5,055 bases of DNA. It comes from Methanobrevibacter sp. (GTDB lineage Archaea > Methanobacteriota > Methanobacteria > Methanobacteriales > Methanobacteriaceae). Of this stretch, positions 1 through 3,807 are shown in pieces. The notes below the pieces were generated by a model that saw nothing but the letters and a program-made list of their open reading frames with translations, was not told the DNA's origin and made no database searches. The number at the start of each line of letters is the position of its first letter. Position 1 is the first letter of the stretch. The position numbers were made by a program, and so were the translations under genes. Location: NCBI GenBank assembly GCA_017646885.1, contig JAGCLR010000158.1, positions 1 to 5,055 on the forward strand. Reading direction: 5' to 3'.

Positions 1-315
1 AACACTATTGAAGAAATGATTGATAATGGAATAGAAGTCATCATTACAACTGGTGGAACCGGTCTCGAATCAAGGGACATCACCATTGAAACAATAGAAC
101 CTCTTTTTGAAAAGGAAATAAAAGGATTTGGTGAAATATTCCGAGCTATCTCATATGAAGAGTTAGGAGCAGGATCCCTATTGTCAAGAGCTACTGCAGG
201 AATCTATAGAAAAACCATGATATTTGCAATGCCTGGCTCTCCAAATGCAGTTAAGACAGGACTTGGAATCATCATTGATGAATTGGGCCATTTAAAAAAG
301 CATGCTACAAAATAA
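1..315 (+). CDS. moaB: MoaB/MogA-family molybdopterin biosynthesis protein, 5'-truncated by the window edge
   Basis: This is the C-terminal 104 residues of a MoaB/Mog-family protein, which in this family adenylylates molybdopterin ahead of molybdenum or tungsten insertion in the cytoplasm. The frame is open from base 1 and ends in TAA at 313-315, so the ATG at 16 is internal and not the true start. Family proteins are about 160-170 residues, so roughly the first 60 are missing. Visible signatures are TTGGTGLESRD (in-window residues 16-26, the molybdopterin-binding loop), GFGEIFR followed by SYEELGAGSLLSRATAGI, and the C-terminal FAMPGSPNAVKTG loop. In methanogens this cofactor serves formylmethanofuran dehydrogenase and formate dehydrogenase (family knowledge). 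It converges on pyrE. MoaB versus MogA cannot be separated with certainty from this fragment; MoaB is favoured by the E. coli MoaB-like GFGE..R...SFEE pattern. Confidence 0.93.
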   Translation, partial: NTIEEMIDNGIEVIITTGGTGLESRDITIETIEPLFEKEIKGFGEIFRAISYEELGAGSLLSRATAGIYRKTMIFAMPGSPNAVKTGLGIIIDELGHLKKHATK

Positions 316-350
316 GTTTAATTTAAAAAATTCTAAAAAAGTGAAAAAAA

Positions 351-400
351 GTAAAAAAAGTAAAAAAAGTCCAAAGGAATAAAAAATTTATTCCTTATGG
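351..400 (-). terminator. Hairpin plus oligo-T terminator at the end of the pyrE transcript, in the convergent moaB/pyrE gap
   Basis: A strong inverted repeat spans 371-400: arm CCAAAGGAATAAA (371-383), loop AAA, and arm TTTATTCCTT plus TGG (387-396 and 398-400), with a single bulged A at 397. Read on the minus strand, the pyrE direction, it is followed by two tandem TTTTTTTAC units (351-368) and a further T-run at 341-350. This is the oligo-T pattern expected of archaeal factor-independent termination. On the + strand the hairpin is not followed by a T-run, so it is a less convincing terminator for moaB, although moaB probably also ends within this 119-nt gap. Confidence 0.65.
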
Positions 401-434
401 CATTATGAAAAAAACAATCATTATTTAAAATCAA

Positions 435-959
435 TTATTCAAAAAATTCGCTTACGGAAATTAATGGTTCAAGTGTGATTCCTTCATTTGCAAAGGTCTC
501 CATTGCACCTTCTTCTCTGTCAACAACAACAAATGCTTTTTTTACTACTCCACCATTATCAAGTATTGCATTTATTGCTTTTAATAAAGATCCACCAGTG
601 GTGGTAACATCTTCAACAAGAATTACATTGTCACCTTCAAGCAAATCTCCTTCAATCAATTTGGAAGTTCCATAACCTTTTTTCTCTTTTCTAATCATTA
701 AAAGAGGTTTTCCAGATTCAAGAGAAACAGCAGTTGCAATAGGAACAGCACCTAATGCAGGGCCCGCAATCTTATCGATGTCATCATCAACCTTTTCATT
801 GATCAATTTAGCTATAGTAGACAATATTTCAGGTTCGGTAATTGCCCTTTTCATATTGACATAATAATTGCTTTTTTTACCTGAAGCAAGAGTGAAATCA
901 CCTTCTTCAAACACCTTATTTTCCTTTAATATTTCAATCAAATACTCTTTTGTAACCAT
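435..959 (-). CDS. pyrE: Orotate phosphoribosyltransferase
   Basis: PyrE transfers the phosphoribosyl group from PRPP to orotate to give orotidine 5'-monophosphate, the fifth step of UMP synthesis, in the cytoplasm. From the ATG at 959 it is 174 residues, matching the ~175-180 of archaeal single-domain enzymes. Visible features are the N-terminal [13 protein letters not shown] block (residues 25-37), [14 protein letters not shown] (66-79), the RKEKKGYG segment of the flexible catalytic loop (90-97), and the PRPP-binding signature [13 protein letters not shown] (112-124). An in-frame GTG at 968 would add MSS, but GTGAG there fits better as the Shine-Dalgarno for the ATG at 959, so the ATG is preferred. 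It lies 26 nt after the PRC-barrel gene in the same direction and is probably co-transcribed with it. No sign of fusion to PyrF. Confidence 0.95.
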   Translation of the reverse strand: MVTKEYLIEILKENKVFEEGDFTLASGKKSNYYVNMKRAITEPEILSTIAKLINEKVDDDIDKIAGPALGAVPIATAVSLESGKPLLMIRKEKKGYGTSKLIEGDLLEGDNVILVEDVTTTGGSLLKAINAILDNGGVVKKAFVVVDREEGAMETFANEGITLEPLISVSEFFE

Positions 960-964
960 TGAAC

Positions 965-968
965 TCAC
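965..968 (-). promoter_or_regulatory. Ribosome-binding site deciding the pyrE start
   Basis: GTGA on the minus strand lies 5 nt before the ATG at 959 and matches part of the GGAGGTGAT sequence complementary to the 16S rRNA 3' end. The same GTG could be read as an in-frame start. Nothing like a Shine-Dalgarno lies at the proper distance before it (the preceding bases are A/T-rich), so it is read here as the binding site instead. Confidence 0.5.
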
Positions 969-985
969 AACTATGTAAAAATGAA

Positions 986-1270
986 TTATAATTTACTTTT
1001 CAAATCTTCGATTTCCTCTTCCATTTGAGCAAGGTCTTCATCAAAAATGTCTTTTAAAATAATCTTGTCTCCAATTTTGCTGATCATATCAAAAGGAATT
1101 ACCAATTCACTTTTACTGATGTTTAAAGATTCTTGAATTCCTCCTTTAGAGACTATAATTGATTCTATGAAATTATCTTCCAGGTCAACCTCAACATCGA
1201 CAACTTTTCCCATACTCATTATGTCGTTGCCTAAAACCTCTTTACCGACTAATTCCTTAACTATTCTCAT
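986..1270 (-). CDS. Stand-alone PRC-barrel domain protein
   Basis: This 94-residue protein is almost entirely one PRC-barrel domain, a small six-stranded beta-barrel fold. The family pattern is clear: [25 protein letters not shown] (about residues 7-31), [29 protein letters not shown] (35-63), then GDKIILKD (67-74), with an acidic helical tail [17 protein letters not shown] (78-94). No signal peptide or membrane segment is visible, so it should be cytoplasmic. The start is set by GGAGAGAG (1276-1283) before the ATG. It precedes pyrE by 26 nt and has its own TATA box. Family knowledge: single-domain PRC-barrel proteins of this size in haloarchaea (CdpB) act in FtsZ/SepF-dependent cell division. 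Whether this is an orthologue is inference, and older ideas for the fold include RNA-processing roles. Domain call firm, role unknown. Confidence 0.9.
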   Translation of the reverse strand: MRIVKELVGKEVLGNDIMSMGKVVDVEVDLEDNFIESIIVSKGGIQESLNISKSELVIPFDMISKIGDKIILKDIFDEDLAQMEEEIEDLKSKL

Positions 1271-1320
1271 AAAAACTCTCTCCGAATAAGTTTGACAATA
1301 ATTTAATTGAAAACTTTCAT

Positions 1321-1328
1321 TTTATAAA
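1321..1328 (-). promoter_or_regulatory. Archaeal TATA box for the PRC-barrel/pyrE unit
   Basis: TTTATAAA lies about 50 nt upstream of the PRC-barrel ATG. With initiation about 25 nt downstream this gives a leader of roughly 25-30 nt containing the GGAG site, a normal arrangement. A second candidate, ATTTAAATA on the minus strand at 1341-1349, would give a leader about 20 nt longer. No clear purine-rich BRE was identified. Confidence 0.5.
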
Positions 1329-1370
1329 CAATATTCTTTTTATTTAAATCAATTAATAAATATTTTGAAA

Positions 1371-1397
1371 AAATAAATGAAAATAAATGAAAATAAA
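1371..1397. repeat. Short A/T-rich tandem repeat
   Basis: Two perfect copies of the 10-mer AAATAAATGA (1371-1380 and 1381-1390) are followed by a partial copy AAATAAA (1391-1397). The block lies between the symporter-unit terminator and the PRC-barrel promoter. It is probably low-complexity drift, though its minus-strand T-runs may add to termination of the symporter transcript. Confidence 0.6.
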
Positions 1398-1429
1398 AAT
1401 TATTAAAAAAAGTAAAAAATTAGAAAAAG

Positions 1430-1484
1430 AAAAGAATAAAAAAATGAAAAAATTAAAAGAATAAAGAAAGGATTAATTTAATCC
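1430..1484 (-). terminator. Hairpin and T-rich terminator of the symporter unit
   Basis: The inverted repeat GGATTAA/TTAATCC at 1470-1476 and 1478-1484 overlaps the stop codon of the small accessory gene (1478-1480). On the minus strand it is followed at once by a T-rich stretch with several T-runs, including TTTT and TTTTTT, down to about 1430; further T-runs continue to about 1400. Hairpin followed by oligo-T supports termination here, separating this unit from the co-directional PRC-barrel/pyrE unit. Confidence 0.6.
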
Positions 1485-1591
1485 TCACTATTCCATTTTA
1501 ATGCACCATACACAATACAAATTAATGTAATCAATATTATTAAAACATAAGCTCCCCAAATCCAAGGGTCTTCAATTCCTAAAACCACCAT
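1478..1591 (-). CDS. Symporter small accessory protein (37 residues, single membrane pass)
   Basis: This short gene encodes 37 residues, starting MVVLGIEDPWIWGAY, continuing with a hydrophobic span VLIILITLICIVYGAL (about residues 16-31) and ending KWNSED. The LGI-[ED]-DPWIW opening, one transmembrane helix and short polar tail match, from memory, the small accessory proteins encoded next to SSS-family sodium symporters in archaea and bacteria. The start is well supported: GGTGAT lies 3 nt before the ATG and overlaps the symporter's TAG stop (TAGGTGAT), leaving only 8 nt between the genes and suggesting translational coupling. It presumably binds the symporter in the membrane, by analogy with small subunits of other transporters; the exact function is not established. 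The family assignment could be confirmed by a profile search. Confidence 0.85.
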   Translation of the reverse strand: MVVLGIEDPWIWGAYVLIILITLICIVYGALKWNSED

Positions 1592-1594
1592 AAT

Positions 1595-1601
1595 ATCACC
1601 T
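1595..1601 (-). promoter_or_regulatory. Shine-Dalgarno overlapping the symporter stop codon
   Basis: AGGTGAT on the minus strand is a perfect match to the anti-Shine-Dalgarno extension. Its AG is also the end of the symporter TAG stop (1602-1600). Ribosomes terminating the symporter are thus placed on the start site of the 37-residue gene, which argues that the small gene is real and made together with the transporter. Confidence 0.75.
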
Positions 1602-3252
1602 ATTCTTTAGAAATCCCCTCAAAGGATTTGTTAAGGACTTTTTCATCAATTGGTTGTGTAAGCAAACTTACTGCAATGGTAAATATTGCTGAAACAGGTA
1701 TAGCGAAAATCATTACATCAATTGAATACCATGGCATGGTATTGATTAACATGTCTACACCAAATATGAATTTACAAATACCGAGACCTGTTGCAGTTTT
1801 CTTGAATACAAATACAAGCAAGAATAAACTTGTTAATGTACCGGATAAAAGTCCTGCAATCGCACCTTGCTTGGTAGTACGTTTCCAGAACAAAGCTGCA
1901 CAATAAACCGGCAAGAATGCTGCAGCACATAATCCCATGAACAATGAAGTACCAAGTGCTACAATACTGCCAGGCAATGCTAAACCAATTACCAATGAAA
2001 GAATAACTGCTATTAAAATACCTGCTTGGCTAACTGAAATAAATCCTATTTTACTTTCTTCTACAGCATCACCGCGTTTGTTAATTTCCTCTGCAGTATA
2101 TTCGTCAGAGCCACCTCTATTCCTGATTGCATCAACAATATCGTGACCTAATGCAGTTCCTTGAGTGTGATACTGTGAACTTAAGGTAGACATAGCTGCC
2201 GCAAGCAAGGACAATAGGAAAATGTATACGAACCATTCAGGAAGTGCTGTTGAAATGAATGTTGGAATGATTGAATCCATGTTTCCTCCAACATAATCAA
2301 TTGCAATCTGACCAAAGTTCTGATAGAAGTATACATTGGATAAGGAACCTACAATATAAGCGGTACAAGTCATTACAGCAATGAAGATAGCACCGATTAA
2401 AAGTGATCTGTGTAATTCCTTGTTGGATTTAACAGTCATGAATCTTACTGCAAGCTGTGGTTGAGCCAATGCACCGATACCTACACCCATAATGGTTGTA
2501 GTTACAAGAGACCACCAGAATGGACTTCCAAGTGTTGGGAAACTTGTCCAACCTGTACCACCTTCAGCGATAGCATCAGGAGGATAAAGGGCAGCCATAT
2601 TGGTAAGTGCTGTGTTAGCTTCAGTAACACCACCTAATACCCAGTAAATGAATGCAAGCAAGATTATCATACCGACAAACATGATTGTTCCTTGCAATGC
2701 ATCGGTATACATAACACCTTTCAATCCACCGAACAGTACGTAAGCACAGATAACAACTGCAAGCACTAAAAGCGCTAAATTAAAGTCAAGCATTAAAGAA
2801 CTTTCCATAAATCTTGCTGCACCAATAAGAACTACCGCTGCATAAATCGGCATAGCACAGAAGATTAGAATTCCACTGAAATACTGTATGAATTTACTAT
2901 TGAATCTACGACCTAAAAACTCTGGGAAAGTAAGGGATCCGAGATTTTTACCCATTCTACGAGTTCTTTTACCGAAGAATACGAATGCAATGAAAACACC
3001 TACAAAAATGTTCAAGAATACAAGCCATAGTATACCCATACCATACTTACCTGCAACTCCTCCGAAACCGACAATAGCTGCAGTTGAAATGAAAGTAGCC
3101 CCATAACTCAATGCCATGATATATGGGTGGGTTTCCCTTCCTGCAATCATAAAGTCTTCAGAGGAATTTGTTCTTTTCCATGCAAGGTATCCTACATACC
3201 CTACCATAATGAAATAAACAATAAAAACTATTCCTAATAAAAAGTAATTCAT
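1600..3252 (-). CDS. Sodium:solute symporter (SSS family) permease
   Basis: This 550-residue integral membrane protein belongs to the SSS (solute:sodium symporter) family, which uses the sodium gradient to drive uptake of sugars, amino acids, vitamins or organic acids. About 13 hydrophobic helices are visible, beginning at residues 3-25 and ending at 510-531. The family block LFGGLKGVMYTDALQG is at 173-188. AAMSTLSSQ (352-360) matches the PutP helix that supplies Na+ ligands, so Ser355 and Thr356 are the probable sodium-site residues. A charged cytoplasmic loop spans about 374-401. PutP's Asp55 appears not to be conserved in ALSYGATFIST (47-57). The start is supported by AGAGGT seven bases before the ATG and a TATA box about 45 nt upstream. 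It is followed 8 nt later by its small accessory gene and is divergent from a PaaK-like ligase. The substrate cannot be read from sequence; an organic or aryl acid is a context-based guess only. Confidence 0.93.
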   Translation of the reverse strand: MNYFLLGIVFIVYFIMVGYVGYLAWKRTNSSEDFMIAGRETHPYIMALSYGATFISTAAIVGFGGVAGKYGMGILWLVFLNIFVGVFIAFVFFGKRTRRMGKNLGSLTFPEFLGRRFNSKFIQYFSGILIFCAMPIYAAVVLIGAARFMESSLMLDFNLALLVLAVVICAYVLFGGLKGVMYTDALQGTIMFVGMIILLAFIYWVLGGVTEANTALTNMAALYPPDAIAEGGTGWTSFPTLGSPFWWSLVTTTIMGVGIGALAQPQLAVRFMTVKSNKELHRSLLIGAIFIAVMTCTAYIVGSLSNVYFYQNFGQIAIDYVGGNMDSIIPTFISTALPEWFVYIFLLSLLAAAMSTLSSQYHTQGTALGHDIVDAIRNRGGSDEYTAEEINKRGDAVEESKIGFISVSQAGILIAVILSLVIGLALPGSIVALGTSLFMGLCAAAFLPVYCAALFWKRTTKQGAIAGLLSGTLTSLFLLVFVFKKTATGLGICKFIFGVDMLINTMPWYSIDVMIFAIPVSAIFTIAVSLLTQPIDEKVLNKSFEGISKE

Positions 3253-3290
3253 TCAAAAACCTCTAAATAAAGATTAATATTAAAAATAAT

Positions 3291-3302
3291 TATTTATAAA
3301 TA
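3291..3302 (-). promoter_or_regulatory. Archaeal TATA box for the symporter unit
   Basis: TATTTATAAATA is self-complementary and contains a near-consensus box A. It is centred about 45 nt upstream of the symporter ATG. Initiation about 25 nt downstream would give a ~20-nt leader holding AGAGGT (3259-3264). Purines (AAGA on the minus strand) lie just upstream in the BRE position, but the match is weak. Confidence 0.6.
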
Positions 3303-3317
3303 TCTTATCCTATTGGC

Positions 3318-3402
3318 ATATTCTAAAATTCCATATGAATAGTATTCAAAAATAATTCTATAGTATTACTAAAAATGAACAAAATTTATCATTTTAGAAT
3401 AT
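3318..3402. repeat. Perfect 12-bp inverted repeat flanking a 61-bp interior
   Basis: ATATTCTAAAAT (3318-3329) and its exact reverse complement ATTTTAGAATAT (3391-3402) face each other upstream of the symporter promoter. A related half-site, ATTTAGAATAG, lies at 3410-3420, and a smaller dyad GAATA-G-TATTC sits inside at 3338-3348. The right arm overlaps the first copy of the ~30-bp direct repeat. The pattern could be operator half-sites; in such A/T-rich DNA chance remains possible. Confidence 0.5.
3371..3401 (+). repeat. Copy 1 of a ~30-bp dispersed direct repeat
   Basis: This copy shares the blocks AAAAATGAACAAAA, TATC and ATTTTAGA in the same order with the copy at 3596-3627, differing by two adjacent substitutions and a one-base gap over the core. 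It also contains an imperfect internal dyad, CTAAAAATGA (from 3369) against TCATTTTAG (to 3397). It lies about 70 nt upstream of the symporter TATA box, where an activator or repressor site could sit. Confidence 0.6.
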
Positions 3403-3466
3403 AAAACCATTTAGAATAGTAAAATTTAAACAAATAATACTTTTACACTTTAATTTTTACATTATA

Positions 3467-3478
3467 TTATATATAAAT
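3467..3478. promoter_or_regulatory. Isolated TATA-like box in mid-intergenic DNA
   Basis: TTATATATAAAT reads as a consensus-like box A on either strand (TTTATATA on the minus strand). It is far from both flanking starts: about 220 nt from the symporter ATG and 330 nt from the ligase ATG. It could drive a long-leader transcript or a small RNA, or simply reflect the base composition. No direct support beyond the motif. Confidence 0.25.
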
Positions 3479-3522
3479 CTTATTAGATAACTTGAAAAAA
3501 CATATTCAAAATTTAATTAAGA

Positions 3523-3547
3523 AACCTTATCAAGTCTTAATAAGGTT
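3523..3547 (+). other. Small hairpin
   Basis: AACCTTAT (3523-3530) and ATAAGGTT (3540-3547) form a perfect 8-bp stem with a 9-nt loop CAAGTCTTA. It contains most of the few G/C pairs in this stretch and is followed by another TTAATAAGG (3547-3555), which repeats part of the 3' arm. No T-run follows on either side within a few bases, so it is not a clear terminator. It may be an RNA structure or a protein-binding dyad. Confidence 0.4.
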
Positions 3548-3595
3548 AATAAGGAATAAAAATAAGATTATTTGAAAAATAAAAACAAAATGTGC

Positions 3596-3627
3596 AAAAA
3601 TGAACAAAAAATATCCATTTTAGACAT
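3596..3627 (+). repeat. Copy 2 of the ~30-bp dispersed direct repeat
   Basis: This is the second copy of the element at 3371-3401, 225 nt downstream in the same orientation. It reads AAAAATGAACAAAA, then AATATCC, then ATTTTAGA. It lies about 120 nt upstream of the likely ligase TATA box, so each divergent gene has one copy on its side of the intergenic region. Confidence 0.6.
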
Positions 3628-3677
3628 TAAAAATAATTTTTAAACTATTATATTTATTAATGATTATAAATAAATTA

Positions 3678-3764
3678 AATAATATTATTAAAATCACTGA
3701 TTAATAATAATATTATTATTAAATAACTGATTAAATAATATTAACTTTAAATAATATTAACTTT
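3678..3764 (+). repeat. A/T tandem repeat block in front of the ligase gene
   Basis: The 10-mer AATAATATTA occurs four times, starting at 3678, 3706, 3734 and 3750 (spacings 28, 28 and 16). The last two lie in a perfect 16-bp tandem repeat of TTAAATAATATTAACT (3731-3746 and 3747-3762). The first two lie in a degenerate ~30-bp repeat that also carries ACTGATTAA twice (3696-3704 and 3726-3734). A perfect 22-bp palindrome with no loop occupies 3701-3722. The block abuts and includes the probable ligase TATA box, so it could hold operator sites or be low-complexity expansion. Confidence 0.65.
3746..3756 (+). promoter_or_regulatory. Probable TATA box for the ligase gene
   Basis: TTTAAATAATA lies about 57 nt before the ligase ATG. 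Initiation about 25 nt downstream would give a leader of ~30-35 nt containing GGAG. The same sequence in the preceding tandem copy (from 3731) is a second candidate, so two start sites 16 nt apart are possible. Confidence 0.4.
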
Positions 3765-3796
3765 GATAATTACTCAAAAGACATATTGAAAATCAT

Positions 3797-3800
3797 GGAG
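3797..3800 (+). promoter_or_regulatory. Ligase ribosome-binding site
   Basis: GGAG lies 7 nt before the ATG at 3808, the usual spacing, and fixes that ATG as the start in preference to the in-frame ATG at 3835. An out-of-frame ATG at 3795 overlaps the site itself and opens only an 8-codon frame. Confidence 0.7.
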
Positions 3801-3807
3801 AAATTAT

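Larger units (their letters stand above)
3253..3807. other. Gene-free 555-nt divergent intergenic region
   Basis: No open frame with a credible ribosome-binding site was found on either strand. The region is extremely A/T-rich. It contains the symporter promoter at the left end, the ligase ribosome site and probable promoter at the right end, and between them the repeats, inverted repeats, hairpin and isolated TATA-like boxes listed separately. The length is larger than two back-to-back promoters need, so regulatory sites or a small RNA are possible. Confidence 0.7.

Noticed and set aside
341..370. Tandem GTAAAAAAA units considered as a CRISPR or origin-like repeat
   Set aside because: The units are 9 nt with no spacers and only two exact copies. 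They fit an oligo-T terminator on the minus strand.
475..675. 66-codon + strand open frame opposite pyrE
   Set aside because: It lies wholly antisense to a well-supported pyrE, has a low-complexity Ser/Thr/Pro-rich translation typical of a mirror frame, and has no ribosome-binding site or family resemblance.
1628..3106. Several + strand open frames of 69-92 codons opposite the symporter
   Set aside because: All are antisense to conserved membrane helices of the symporter, with no ribosome-binding sites or recognisable motifs. They are explained as shadows of its codon use.
3375..3619. Tiny frames beginning MNK in both copies of the ~30-bp repeat (ATG at 3375 and 3600)
   Set aside because: They encode only 9 and 7 residues, lack ribosome-binding sites, and the shared start simply follows from the DNA repeat. 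Binding-site conservation explains the similarity better.
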